DNA of 64,000 bases, taken from Bacillus sp. FJAT-18017. Its GTDB lineage: Bacteria > Bacillota > Bacilli > Bacillales > Cytobacillaceae. The stretch spans positions 2,386,001 to 2,450,000 of the forward strand of contig NZ_CP012602.1 of the NCBI RefSeq assembly GCF_001278805.1, in the 5' to 3' direction. The first letter of the stretch is position 1. The number at the start of each line of letters is the position of its first letter. The position numbers and the translations under genes are program-made. The notes beneath the pieces were generated by a model. The model did not search any database. It saw nothing but the letters and a program-made list of their open reading frames with translations, and had not been told where the DNA came from. Positions 8,387-17,222 of this stretch are shown here, piece by piece.

Positions 8387-9658
8387 TTAAGAAAGGGTCT
8401 CAGGACCTTTAAATATGTCCAACGGTTTTAGGGCAAAGGATTGATCAACATATATAAAAGCATCATATCTTTCGGAAATAACCGAAGGAACATAATTACC
8501 ATAATGCTCGTACTCGGGATTGTAGACAACTCCAATTGCGCGATGGCCCATACGCTCGGAAAACAGGTTACGGTTCTCCTCGGTAAATAAAAGCCATTTA
8601 TTATAGTCGCCAGCCTGGTGCAAGGCATCTTCCCAACTGAAAGCCTGTGCGGGTGGCACGTCCATTTCTTCATAAGATGAGCCCCAGGCTTCCCCTGCGA
8701 TGACGGTCCCGCGGTGGGTGCCAAATCCGGTGATGAATACATCCTTCTGTCGATTTTGTTCCCTGACGATCTGGCCCACATTGATCATACCGGCTTCCCT
8801 CATATCGGTGGCCCTTGCATCCCCAACATGAGTATTATGCTCCCATATTATCGCGCGGGCGTCGGGACCATGAAATTTCAAAATCGCATTCAAAGCTTCG
8901 ACCATATGCATATCTCGTGTATTCCAGGATTCAGAATCGCTTAAAACCATTAATCGATAATATTGTTCGGCATTGGCAGCGACAAGCGCGTTAACTTCAA
9001 GGCTTAGAGCTGCTTCCGAATCATTTGGGTCTGTTTCAACTGACTTACGGATTCTCGACAATAAGTCAACAACTTCATTTGAGCATCCTTCCGACAGATA
9101 ACCAGCGGAGATTGCGTACGTTTCATTGTTCCGGTTAAAAGGTTCGAAGCAGGAGAATGCCTTTATGGCAGCCGGCAGCTCTGGAGAGTTAATTTTTTTA
9201 AGGTACGAGACTACTTCATCCATTGATTCCCACAAACTGTATACATCTAGCCCGTAAAATCCTGCTTTCTTTCCTTCCTCCAGATTCATATTATGCTGTT
9301 TCAACCATTCGAGCAACGATACGATTTCTTTGTTGGCCCACATCCAGGTCGGCCATCTGTGAAATGCTTTTAAAACTTCTTCAGGGCTTCTATTGTCGGT
9401 TTGAGATTTTATATAGGAATTTACGGTGTGGCAAGATGGCCAGTCTCCTTCAACAGCAATAAATGAAAATCCTTTCTCCTGTATCAGCCTCTTTGTGATT
9501 TCCGCCCGAAGTGTATAAAATTCTGACGTTCCGTGTGAAGCTTCGCCAAGGAGCACAATCCGGGCCTCTCCCATTTTATCAATAAGAGAATTCAGGCCTT
9601 CTATATTTTCAAAAGGGTGGGCCCACTTCTCGATTGATTCCTTTAAGGGTATTTTCAT
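8387..9658 (-). CDS. Erythromycin esterase family protein
   Basis: 423 residues from ATG 9658, where AGAGGTG lies about 9 bases upstream; a longer in-frame start at 9751 would add 31 residues with no ribosome site. Diagnostic motifs are VLLGEASHGTSEFY (residues 36-49; E39 and H42 match the EreA active-site pair), AVEGDWPSCHTVN, WMWANKEIVSLLEWLK, and ARAIIWEHNTHVGDAR near residue 280. The family includes true macrolide esterases and many chromosomal relatives of unknown substrate found in Bacillus; nothing here shows macrolide hydrolysis. The gene stands alone, convergent with the preceding one. Confidence 0.8.
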   Translation of the reverse strand: MKIPLKESIEKWAHPFENIEGLNSLIDKMGEARIVLLGEASHGTSEFYTLRAEITKRLIQEKGFSFIAVEGDWPSCHTVNSYIKSQTDNRSPEEVLKAFHRWPTWMWANKEIVSLLEWLKQHNMNLEEGKKAGFYGLDVYSLWESMDEVVSYLKKINSPELPAAIKAFSCFEPFNRNNETYAISAGYLSEGCSNEVVDLLSRIRKSVETDPNDSEAALSLEVNALVAANAEQYYRLMVLSDSESWNTRDMHMVEALNAILKFHGPDARAIIWEHNTHVGDARATDMREAGMINVGQIVREQNRQKDVFITGFGTHRGTVIAGEAWGSSYEEMDVPPAQAFSWEDALHQAGDYNKWLLFTEENRNLFSERMGHRAIGVVYNPEYEHYGNYVPSVISERYDAFIYVDQSFALKPLDIFKGPETLS

Positions 9659-9853
9659 ATATACACCTCTTTTGGTATAAATCTGTGTTAATACTTGTTG
9701 AAAATCAGCATAGTTTGTCTTTGTCTGCCGAAAGTTCCTTATTTTTATCATCGCAATTTGTCAGTACTTGCGCTTGCCTGGGAAATAGATGTAGTAATAT
9801 TTCCTGTTTTCTCGATTATTTTTCCATCAGTATTAAGAGAGTAAATTAAATTT

Positions 9854-10102
9854 CTAAATGAGCTGTTCGAAAACATTATTCAAGTGTTCAGCTCTGGTAT
9901 CATCCTGTTCGTCACGGGCATAATTAATTTCCTCTGGCAGGATCGTATTCAGGAATTGAATGTCCTTTTCTGATAAAGAACTTACGAATTCTTCCTCCGA
10001 TGAATAATTTTTTTCGAGCAAGTCGTAAATACGCTTTCCTTGACCATGTCCTTCAGTATAGTTCGAAACAATTTCCCTTAAGTATTGCAGTGATTGATCC
10101 AT
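9854..10102 (-). CDS. csgA: CsgA-type sigma-G-dependent spore protein
   Basis: 82 residues, the same length as B. subtilis CsgA. The pattern LQYLREIVSNY..., EEEFVSSLSEKDIQFLNTIL, EEINYARDEQDDTRAEHLNNVFE follows that protein closely (from memory of its sequence). It is a small acidic protein made in the forespore and found in spores; its action is unknown. The ribosome site is strong (GGAGG 8 bases before ATG 10102). A recognisable sigma-G promoter could not be fixed by eye. It lies 17 bases after the phosphatase gene on the same strand and may share its transcript. Confidence 0.75.
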   Translation of the reverse strand: MDQSLQYLREIVSNYTEGHGQGKRIYDLLEKNYSSEEEFVSSLSEKDIQFLNTILPEEINYARDEQDDTRAEHLNNVFEQLI

Positions 10103-10119
10103 GTTTTTTCCTCCTTTAA

Positions 10120-10650
10120 TTACTCTTTTCCTATGAGCTCCAATATTGGTTTGACTGCGGAAAGGAGTGTGGGTGCACTGTTGTCCGCGGAAGTATCACC
10201 GTCTCCAATGAATACAGTTTTACAGCCAGCAGCCTTCCCGGCTTCGATGTCCCGCTCGTGATCTCCCACCATAACAGAAGCTTGCAGATCGATATTATGT
10301 TTTTTCGCCAAATCTTCCAGCATCCCAGGGTTTGGTTTTCGGCAAATACAACCCTCGTGTGGTTTATGAGGACAATAAGCGATATCTGAAATAGTTCCGC
10401 CCTTTTCTTTAATCAATTTAATTAAATGATTGTGCACCTTTTGCAATTTTTGCTCAGTCATAAACCCTAGGCCTATTCCTCCTTGATTAGTTACGATAAA
10501 GACTGGATAGCCTGCTTTTGTAAGTTCAGCTACAGCCGCCGCGGCACCCTCGAGCAAGAATAATTGCTTTGGGGTATTAACAAATTTCACTCGTTTTGTC
10601 AGGACTTCGTTTAAAACACCATCTCTGTCCAGGAATACTGCACTTTTCAA
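10120..10650 (-). CDS. HAD-IIIA phosphatase, GmhB-like (D-glycero-heptose-1,7-bisphosphate type)
   Basis: 176 residues. HAD motif I is FLDRDGVLN (nucleophile D8 and acid D10), motif II VTNQGGIGLG, motif III in CRKPNPGM and motif IV VGDHERDIEAG. The zinc loop CPHKPHEGCICRKP, with Cys and His ligands, is typical of the GmhB/HisB-N group. GmhB-type enzymes remove phosphate from heptose bisphosphate, but in a Gram-positive with no heptose genes nearby the substrate is uncertain; a general sugar- or histidinol-phosphate role is possible. It lies upstream of csgA, with 17 bases between. Confidence 0.8.
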   Translation of the reverse strand: MKSAVFLDRDGVLNEVLTKRVKFVNTPKQLFLLEGAAAAVAELTKAGYPVFIVTNQGGIGLGFMTEQKLQKVHNHLIKLIKEKGGTISDIAYCPHKPHEGCICRKPNPGMLEDLAKKHNIDLQASVMVGDHERDIEAGKAAGCKTVFIGDGDTSADNSAPTLLSAVKPILELIGKE

Positions 10651-10665
10651 CTAGTTCACCTCCGC

Positions 10666-10868
10666 ACCTTTCAAGAAAAGCGCAAGCGCCTCGCTTCAGG
10701 CAAAATGCGCCTCGCGACAGGAAAAAAGCCTCCTGTCTCTGCGATGTAAATTCACGGATGATTTCCTTTTGTCTCTGCATGATTATTCTCAGAAGCTTTC
10801 CTTGTGCTACCGCTTTTTCTTCGTACGATGCTTATGCCGCCGAGGCACTCTTTGTGGAGCTAAACAGT
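10666..10868 (+). repeat. Interspersed repeat, copy C (degenerate)
   Basis: It starts AAGAAAAGCGCAAGCGCCTC, carries CTGTCTCTGCGATG and GAAGCTTTCCTTGTGCTACC, and ends GTGGAGCTAAAC. It is in the same orientation as copy B at 39479. Its right half (CTTTTTCTTCGTACGATG..TATGCCGCCGAGGC) is much closer to copy D at 56565. No ORF with a ribosome site overlaps it. Confidence 0.65.
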
Positions 10869-11260
10869 AATCGAAAAAATACACTTTCATATATTTTAAA
10901 ATGCCCTGAAGCGCCAATAAATATCGGGCCATGGAACTTATAAAGTCTGTTCCTTTTTTTGAATATGTCTAAACAGAGTTAGAAAAATTCCTCTCAGCTG
11001 CCAGGAATATATGGTCAGTATTTTCGATTCCAGCCTGGCAACCATTTAGTAATTGAGAAATGGCTGCGTGCAGATTTTGGCAAATTGTAATTCTTGCCAG
11101 CAGTTTTTTTAAATCTGTAAATGCTTAGAAGAAGGCTTTTTCGAAATTCCATGAAGAGATAAATTTTTTCTTCATCATCCAGACTCTTAACACCAGCCTG
11201 TACTACTTTTTAGCTTTATTGAATAAAATGGAACATCTTATAGATTCGGGGAGAAGCAAA
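10869..11260. other. Intergenic DNA without recognised gene
   Basis: AT-rich DNA between repeat copy C and the YitT gene. It has a CTGCCAGG ... CCTGGCA inverted repeat near 11000-11043, but no T-tract and no ORF with a ribosome site. I see nothing else I can name. Confidence 0.5.
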
Positions 11261-11878
11261 ATGACGATGCGCAGATTTGCTAGGAAGGGTGGATTGGTTA
11301 TAGCGGGAGGCGTTATCCAGGGAATGGGTATGGGCCTTTTCTTGTTTCCACATAGCATTCCATCAGGGGGGGCAGGGGGACTAGCCGTTTTGCTGCATTA
11401 TTTCCTTCATCTCGACATGGGCTTGGCACTATGGGCAGTAAACTTTTCCATGCTGGTTCTTGCGATTAAATACCTTGGAAACGAGAGTACTCTTTGGACA
11501 ATGTTTGCCATTACGATTACATCTGCATCCATTTATGTTAGCCAAAAAACAATAGACATCCCATTTCGGAATGTCTGGATTGATTTAGTTATCGGATCAC
11601 TTTTCCTAGGAGCAGGAGTCGGCCTACTATTAAGGCAGGGTGTATCGAATGGCGGAGTCGGTGTCCTGGCCCTAATTATTTCAAATGTAAAAGGGATTTT
11701 GCCAGGAAAGCCATTGTTTTGGATCAATGGCTGTATTTTTATCCTGACTGCGTCAATTATTGCGTGGGAGATCATCATTCAGGCTTTAATCAGCCAGTGG
11801 ATTTCCGCCAGGATTGTCGATGTTGTCTTTAAAATAAGGCTTTATAGCGCATACTCCCTGGCTTTTCGAAAAAAGTAA
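11261..11878 (+). CDS. YitT-family membrane protein (short form)
   Basis: 205 residues with five to six membrane helices. The repeated GG-rich turns are typical of YitT/DUF161: FPHSIPSGGAGGLAVLLHY and LLRQGVSNGGVGVLALIIS. Full-length YitT proteins carry a C-terminal DUF2179 domain; this one stops after the membrane part. The function is unknown. I chose ATG 11261 because GGGGAGA lies 6 bases upstream; earlier in-frame TTG 11219 and ATG 11228 lack a site. Its stop is 7 bases from the convergent MFS gene, with no visible terminator between. Confidence 0.8.
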   Translation: MTMRRFARKGGLVIAGGVIQGMGMGLFLFPHSIPSGGAGGLAVLLHYFLHLDMGLALWAVNFSMLVLAIKYLGNESTLWTMFAITITSASIYVSQKTIDIPFRNVWIDLVIGSLFLGAGVGLLLRQGVSNGGVGVLALIISNVKGILPGKPLFWINGCIFILTASIIAWEIIIQALISQWISARIVDVVFKIRLYSAYSLAFRKK

Positions 11879-11885
11879 AATGGGC

Positions 11886-13130
11886 CTATACATAATTGTA
11901 GCGGAACGAATCCCTGCTTTTATCGTTTTTGTCTTTATTATTGGACTTAACATGGATTAGCAGTAAACATAAAAGCGCTACTACTAGTGTTAAGGAAGCT
12001 ATCGTCAGAAACATACCTGTTCTCGACCATTCAATTAGCCTGGTAAAAATAGGCGGGCCGACTGCAACCCCGATAAAGCGGACCGACCCATACAAGGAAG
12101 TGACAAAGCCCCGCCGTTCTTTTCCTACGGATCCAGTGATTAAACTATTTAAGCATGGCAGTACCAGACCGGTTCCAACGCTGCTTAAAACCAGAACTAT
12201 TAGGAAAGGAATTAACCGTTCAAAGAAAACTAGTAGAGCATAAGAAATAGTCATGAACGTTAACCCTAACACAATAAGCTTTTTCATAGCTGCGGTGTTT
12301 TTCCCTATCTTGCTGCCGGTAATGTAAGATGTTATCCCCATAACTAATAATGGGATAGCAAGAATTAGCCCTTTAATTACCCCATCAATTTTGTATTGTT
12401 GTTCGAGAACATCCGATAAATAAAACAGGATACCGAATAGTGTAAATAGGCATGTAGCTCCAGCCAAATAGGTGGTAAGAAGCCAGCGGCCCTCAAACTT
12501 GAATACACTGACTAGCCCTCTCATGTATTTTCCAAAGGGAGGTGGTGCCTGCTTGTGGCTCTTTTCTTTTATAAAAAATAACGTAAGCAAAATGGAAATG
12601 GAACAAATTGCTGGGAAAGCGAAAAATACTGCAAACCATGTGATTAGGCCGAAGAGTGAACCCAAAATAGGAGACAGGACCTTTCCGAGACCATTTGAAG
12701 CTTCAACAATCCCCAGTACCCTGCTTTGCTCTCCACCCTTAAAAAGATCTCCGGTCAATGCCATCGCAATTGGTGCAGTGCCTGCCGCTCCAATTCCCTG
12801 TAATACCCTGCCGGTTAGAATCAACCAGTAGGGATCGTTTATAGCTGATGAGGCGAAGCCTGCTAAGAGCCCGCCTGCGCCGTATAGGAGCAGCGCTGGC
12901 AAGATAATGATCTTCCTTGAAAACCTGTCTGATAAATATCCCAGAATCGGAATAAAAATAGCGGCTGCTATAGAAAAGACGGTGATGGTTAAGCTTGCCT
13001 GCAGCTGGGAAAGTCCCAGCTCTGTCTTCATTTGTGGCAATATCGGGATTAGCATCGAATTTCCCAGTGTCATTATTAATGGGATTGAGCCAATGGCAGC
13101 AACCGTCATGCCGTTATTCTTTTTTGCCAC
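11886..13130 (-). CDS. MFS drug/siderophore exporter (DHA1 type, YmfD-like)
   Basis: 414 residues and 12 helices. Motif A is [10 protein letters not shown] between helices 2 and 3; helix 4/5 contains [19 protein letters not shown] and [15 protein letters not shown], the antiporter motif C region. The C-terminus is a basic and acidic tail ([18 protein letters not shown]). DHA1 exporters move small drugs or siderophores against protons; overall similarity suggests the YmfD branch, but the substrate cannot be read from the sequence. Start is GTG 13130, with AAGGAAG about 9-10 bases upstream. It stands alone, 34 bases after the DUF3231 gene on the same strand. Confidence 0.8.
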   Translation of the reverse strand: MAKKNNGMTVAAIGSIPLIMTLGNSMLIPILPQMKTELGLSQLQASLTITVFSIAAAIFIPILGYLSDRFSRKIIILPALLLYGAGGLLAGFASSAINDPYWLILTGRVLQGIGAAGTAPIAMALTGDLFKGGEQSRVLGIVEASNGLGKVLSPILGSLFGLITWFAVFFAFPAICSISILLTLFFIKEKSHKQAPPPFGKYMRGLVSVFKFEGRWLLTTYLAGATCLFTLFGILFYLSDVLEQQYKIDGVIKGLILAIPLLVMGITSYITGSKIGKNTAAMKKLIVLGLTFMTISYALLVFFERLIPFLIVLVLSSVGTGLVLPCLNSLITGSVGKERRGFVTSLYGSVRFIGVAVGPPIFTRLIEWSRTGMFLTIASLTLVVALLCLLLIHVKSNNKDKNDKSRDSFRYNYV

Positions 13131-13164
13131 CGGGAATCACTTCCTTTAAACATGTATTAAATCT

Positions 13165-13665
13165 TTATTTTAGGTTTAATGGAGGCAGGATAAGCCAGCC
13201 TTTTTGTTTCATAATTGTTGCTAGCTTATCGGCGTACTCAGCCTTTTGTGTCAGGAAATCCCCAAACATGGAGCGAATATCTTCCCGGATTGCAATACCC
13301 ATAATATAACTTGCGAGCACATTGCTGCCACTTATATCTCGAGCAAGTAAAGCCGCGATTTCAGGGTCATTGAATCGGGCGCCCGCGGGAATATCCTCAG
13401 TGGAAACATTCGGGCGGTCAGGGGGTGCGGGCGGAAGCCTAATGCCATTTTCTTTTAATACAGCTTCAACTTGTTGTTCCTCTTGTTTTACGCAATTCTC
13501 CATTAAGTCCTCAATCAAAACCTTCAAATCATGGTCTCCTGAATGATTCGAGAACACCTGCAGGGCAACTAAATATGCCTTTGTCCCGAGAAGGTGAGAC
13601 CAGAGATGAAATACCTCCCCAGCATGGATCGGTTCATCCTGAGGATTGCCGTTCATTATACCCAT
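13165..13665 (-). CDS. DUF3231 family protein (single-domain, coat-F/ferritin-like helical)
   Basis: 166 residues from ATG 13665, where GGAGTG lies 6 bases upstream; the MGIMNGNPQDEPIHAGEVF opening matches DUF3231 proteins. The fold is predicted as a four-helix bundle, with SHLLGTKAYLVALQVFSNHSGD and LLARDISGSNVLASYIMGIA as main helices. Many members are double-length; this one has a single unit. The family is typical of spore formers, but its function is unknown. A Pro-rich linker (LPPAPPDRP) separates the helix pairs. Confidence 0.75.
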   Translation of the reverse strand: MGIMNGNPQDEPIHAGEVFHLWSHLLGTKAYLVALQVFSNHSGDHDLKVLIEDLMENCVKQEEQQVEAVLKENGIRLPPAPPDRPNVSTEDIPAGARFNDPEIAALLARDISGSNVLASYIMGIAIREDIRSMFGDFLTQKAEYADKLATIMKQKGWLILPPLNLK

Positions 13666-13883
13666 ATCATTCACTCCATTCATAAAACATGTGATTAGTC
13701 TTCGTTTTAGTGACTAATAACTTACAAACCATATTTTGGGATTTTTAAAAGCTGATGTACCGCATGGGATGTTTATGCTCCCGGCATTCCTGTTGAGCTG
13801 GACTCATCCCCGCAACTAGTCGCGAAGCCTAAAGTTTTCTTTATAATCAATAAAAAGAAGGCATTACTGCCTCCTTTAGAAAG

Positions 13884-14156
13884 TTATCCTTTAACTCCGT
13901 ATAAAATACAGCCAACTCCAGCAAATACCCAAAACATTTTTATTAGTGATACCTTTTCTACTATACCTATTAATCCAATGGTAGTTGTAGACAAAAGAAT
14001 AATTGGACCTATTAAGGCAAGGGAACTATTAATCAAAAGTGCCTTCTCGATTGCATTGAATTTAATCATAAGAAGGGCGGCGAATATTTCAATCCCCCCG
14101 GATACGAGTCGCAGCAACGCCATTGCAAGAACTGTTTTCTCAATTACTGTAAACAT
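13884..14156 (-). CDS. yqhV: YqhV-type membrane protein (DUF2619)
   Basis: 90 residues with three membrane helices. The stretches MALLRLVSGGIEIFAALLM, LINSSLALIGPIILLSTTT and FWVFAGVGCILYGVKG follow B. subtilis YqhV (93 residues). I chose ATG 14156 because GGAGG lies about 6 bases upstream; the open frame extends to 14375, but the extra part crosses the divergent ger promoter region. In B. subtilis yqhV sits beside spoIIIA; here it is divergent from a germination operon. The function is unknown. Confidence 0.75.
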   Translation of the reverse strand: MFTVIEKTVLAMALLRLVSGGIEIFAALLMIKFNAIEKALLINSSLALIGPIILLSTTTIGLIGIVEKVSLIKMFWVFAGVGCILYGVKG

Positions 14157-14291
14157 AACGCCCTCCATCTTTATTGTCTCTACACTATATGCACAATCCT
14201 TTGAGACAAGCACCCGTCCTTGGATAAAAAAACATATTAAGGATACATTAGGAACGATAAAATGACTATCTTGCATACGTGGGGTTAAGAA

Positions 14292-15848
14292 ATGAAACTT
14301 AGAAGAAACAAGCCGATAAGTAAAAAGGAAATATTGAATGAGGAAACGGCAAAGCCAATTAGCAAGGAGTATCAAGAAAATATAGACACCCTAAAGCGTC
14401 TCTTTAAAGATTGTTCTGACATAGTGTTTAGGGAATTTCGAACAGGGGATAGGCAATCGTGTTTAATCTTTGTGGATGGCCTCATTGATTCTCCAAGCAT
14501 ACAGCTTCATGCCATTAAACAGCTTTTGGATAGCAGCGATCTAAATAACCTGACAGCGAAATTTATAATGAACGAAATTGTTTCGATTAACTCTGTAAAA
14601 GAAACGGATTCATTGGATGACTCTGTAAAGAAAGTACTCGCCGGAAATACAATCCTAATTATTGAAGGATTGGAAAAAGCACTGTCATTTGATTCGAAGG
14701 GTGGGGCCAGGAGAAGTGTTGCCGAGCCTGAAAGTGAAACAGCTGTCCGTGGGCCGCGTGAAGGTTTTACAGAAAGCTTAAGGGTGAACACGTCGCTTGT
14801 CAGGCATAAAATCCGTTCTAATCGGCTTAAAATCATTTCGAAGGAAATTGGAGAAGAAACTGCCACAGGGGTTGCTGTGTTGTATATTGAAGGACTGGCT
14901 GATCCCGAGCTTGTTAAAGAAGTGGAATCAAGGCTTGATCGGATCAAAATTGACGGGATTCTCGAAAGCGGCTATATAGAAGAGTTTATTGAAGATAATC
15001 CATGGAGCCCATTTCCACAAATTCAAAATACTGAAAGACCGGACACGGTTGCGGCAAACCTATTGGAAGGCAGAGTTGCAATTATTGTTGATGGGACACC
15101 GTTTGTTTTAATTCTGCCAGTAGTGTTCTGGCAATTTCTGCAGGCAAGCGAGGATTATTACAATCGCTTCCATATTTCCGTTTTTCTTCGGCTCATCAGG
15201 GTTATTTTTATTGTAATTGCTCTTGAATTACCAGCTTTATATATTGCGGTTACAACTTTCCATCAGGAAATGATACCTACTAATTTGTTATTTAGTTTTG
15301 CTGCCAGCAGGGAGGCTATCCCATTTCCGGCTTTTATTGAGGCTATGATCATGGAGCTTTCTTTTGAGGCATTGCGAGAGGCAGGGATTCGGCTCCCAAA
15401 AATAGTTGGACAGGCAGTTAGTATCCTTGGGGCACTCGTCATCGGCCAGTCTGCAGTTGAAGCAGGGATTGTCTCTGCCCCTATGGTCATCATTGTTTCT
15501 ATAACAGGGATTGCATCTTTTACGATTCCACGTTTTAACTTAGCAATATCTATTCGGTTGCTGCGTTTTCCCTTAATGATTCTTGCTGCCATGTTTGGTT
15601 TGTTTGGTATCGTTCTCGGTTCAATGATTATTTTTACTCACCTCTGTAAACTGAGGTCGTTTGGTGTACCATACTTTTCTCCGTTAGCGCCATTGTCCTT
15701 CAGAGAATTAAAGGATGTTTTTCTAAGGGCACCGTGGTGGGCAAACGATCTAAGGCCAAAACAATTGGTTAAGGAAAATCGCGTTCGGGAATCCTCAAAC
15801 TTGAAACCGGGGCCAGGCAATTTGGGTGAGGAAGGAGGAACTTCATGA
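14292..15848 (+). CDS. Spore germinant receptor A subunit (GerA/GerKA family)
   Basis: 518 residues. A hydrophilic N-terminal half (to about 275) carries the typical SCLIFVDGLID, LEKALSFDSKGGARRSVAEP and ESETAVRGPREGFTESLRVN motifs. The membrane half contains ISVFLRLIRVIFIVIALELP, REAIPFPAFIEAMIMELSFE and a PRFNLAISIRLLRF segment. A subunits sit in the spore inner membrane and, with B and C subunits, sense nutrients. It overlaps the C-subunit gene by 4 bases (ATGA), so translation is coupled. The ribosome site before ATG 14292 is weak (TGGGGTT). The nutrient cannot be deduced. Confidence 0.92.
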   Translation: MKLRRNKPISKKEILNEETAKPISKEYQENIDTLKRLFKDCSDIVFREFRTGDRQSCLIFVDGLIDSPSIQLHAIKQLLDSSDLNNLTAKFIMNEIVSINSVKETDSLDDSVKKVLAGNTILIIEGLEKALSFDSKGGARRSVAEPESETAVRGPREGFTESLRVNTSLVRHKIRSNRLKIISKEIGEETATGVAVLYIEGLADPELVKEVESRLDRIKIDGILESGYIEEFIEDNPWSPFPQIQNTERPDTVAANLLEGRVAIIVDGTPFVLILPVVFWQFLQASEDYYNRFHISVFLRLIRVIFIVIALELPALYIAVTTFHQEMIPTNLLFSFAASREAIPFPAFIEAMIMELSFEALREAGIRLPKIVGQAVSILGALVIGQSAVEAGIVSAPMVIIVSITGIASFTIPRFNLAISIRLLRFPLMILAAMFGLFGIVLGSMIIFTHLCKLRSFGVPYFSPLAPLSFRELKDVFLRAPWWANDLRPKQLVKENRVRESSNLKPGPGNLGEEGGTS

Positions 15849-16993
15849 GCAGGTTGAAACTCCTTAATTTAATCATAAGTACAGCACTTCTTACTGGCTG
15901 CTGGGACCGTACTGAAATCAATGATATGGCGTTTGTTATTGCTACAGGTGTAGATAAGGGAGAAAAGGATAATTACAGTGTTTCTGCGCAGATTCCCCTG
16001 CCAAGCGCATTGGGGGGAGCAGGGTCTAGCGGCGGCGGCGGCGGAACTTCAGGTGGACCTTACTATGTAATTATGGGTAAGGGAAGAAGCATTAAAGAAA
16101 GCTATGATGATATGCAAATCAGGATGTCGAGAGAGCTTTACCTCGCCCATCGCAGAGTAATCGTCATTGGTGAAGACATGGCCCGTGAAGGGATTCGCCA
16201 GCCAATTGAAACAATCCTTCTCCAGCCGCAATCAAGGCTTTCAACCTTTTTAGTGATAGCAAAAGGCAGAGCATCGGACATGTTATCAACCCAGCCTAAA
16301 ATGGAAAAACTGCCTGGAGAGGCAATCCGTGAAATGGCAAAAAGCAGTCTCGGAATGACAATAAAAGATGCAATTCTTGATATCGAACGCCCTGGCAAGG
16401 TTGCCGTTGTACCAGTTATTAGTACTGCCGATGAAAAGGGTGCGGCCAAAAAGGGCAAAGAAATTATCATGCAGGATTTTGCAGTTTTTTCGAAGGATAG
16501 GATGAAATTTATAACGAATAGGAAGGAATCTTTAGGAGTCCTTTGGCTCTTTGAAAGGATGGATAGAAAAGCAATCACCTTCCCTGTCCAGCCTGGCCGA
16601 CATATGAGCCTTCAAATAATTGAAAGCAGATTCAGGCCAATCTATGCTTTAAAGAATGGAAAGCCAAGCTTTACCATCCGAATAGACACTGAAAGTATAT
16701 TAATGGACAATGATTCAAATATTGAATTGGATGATGCTAAAACGTACCGACATATAAAAAAAATGCTGGAAAAAGAAATAAAAGGGCAGGTCGAGGCAAT
16801 TCTTAATCGTGCACATAAGGAGAAAGCGGATGTTGCAGGGCTGGGATGGTATCTTTATAAATCACACCATTCTAGATGGGATTCTGAATGGAAAGAAAAT
16901 TGGTATGAAAAGCTTCCAGAACTGGACTTTACCGTTCAGGTCAACGGCGATATTCAGAGAATGAGCAATTCAGGCCTTCAAGTAAAGGAATGA
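15845..16993 (+). CDS. Spore germinant receptor C subunit lipoprotein (GerAC family)
   Basis: 382 residues. A lipoprotein signal ends in LLTGCW, followed by the family start DRTEINDMAFVIATGVDKG. A Gly/Ser-rich loop (GGAGSSGGGGGTSGG, residues 56-70) is longer than in most homologues. YLAHRRVIVIGEDMAREG and the C-terminal AGLGWYLYKSHHSRWDSEW follow the normal pattern. The C subunit is anchored on the outer face of the spore inner membrane. It starts at ATG 15845, overlapping the A gene, with GAGGAGG about 9 bases upstream. Confidence 0.92.
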   Translation: MSRLKLLNLIISTALLTGCWDRTEINDMAFVIATGVDKGEKDNYSVSAQIPLPSALGGAGSSGGGGGTSGGPYYVIMGKGRSIKESYDDMQIRMSRELYLAHRRVIVIGEDMAREGIRQPIETILLQPQSRLSTFLVIAKGRASDMLSTQPKMEKLPGEAIREMAKSSLGMTIKDAILDIERPGKVAVVPVISTADEKGAAKKGKEIIMQDFAVFSKDRMKFITNRKESLGVLWLFERMDRKAITFPVQPGRHMSLQIIESRFRPIYALKNGKPSFTIRIDTESILMDNDSNIELDDAKTYRHIKKMLEKEIKGQVEAILNRAHKEKADVAGLGWYLYKSHHSRWDSEWKENWYEKLPELDFTVQVNGDIQRMSNSGLQVKE

Positions 16994-16997
16994 CTGT

Positions 16998-17222
16998 ATG
17001 GGTAAAGGGTTAGCTTTATTAGGAATTGTCCTAATCGTGTATTGTATTGTGGTTGCCAGGACAAATACGGTAGATAAGAAGCTTAAAAAGTGGGCTATAC
17101 TTGCAGCTGTGCTAGCAGGAGGTCTTTCGGTGTTCATATTCATGGACATCTCATTTGATAGATTCTCCGTGTTACTTAATGGAACAGTGGGTGATTTTAC
17201 AAGGATGGTGGTGAATAAATGA
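16998..17222 (+). CDS. Small two-helix membrane protein in ger operon (candidate D subunit)
   Basis: 74 residues, with hydrophobic segments at about 4-20 and 33-52 separated by a basic loop (RTNTVDKKLKKW). It begins 4 bases after the C gene and overlaps the B gene by 4 bases, so it is embedded in the operon. Some Bacillus germinant receptor operons carry a fourth, D subunit gene of about 75 residues with two helices that modulates germination. Size, topology and position fit that class; sequence similarity could not be tested. Confidence 0.65.
   Translation: MGKGLALLGIVLIVYCIVVARTNTVDKKLKKWAILAAVLAGGLSVFIFMDISFDRFSVLLNGTVGDFTRMVVNK

Noticed and set aside
8387..9658. Macrolide resistance gene
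   Set aside because: The fold and active-site pair fit the erythromycin esterase family, but chromosomal relatives in Bacillus mostly have unknown substrates; resistance cannot be claimed.
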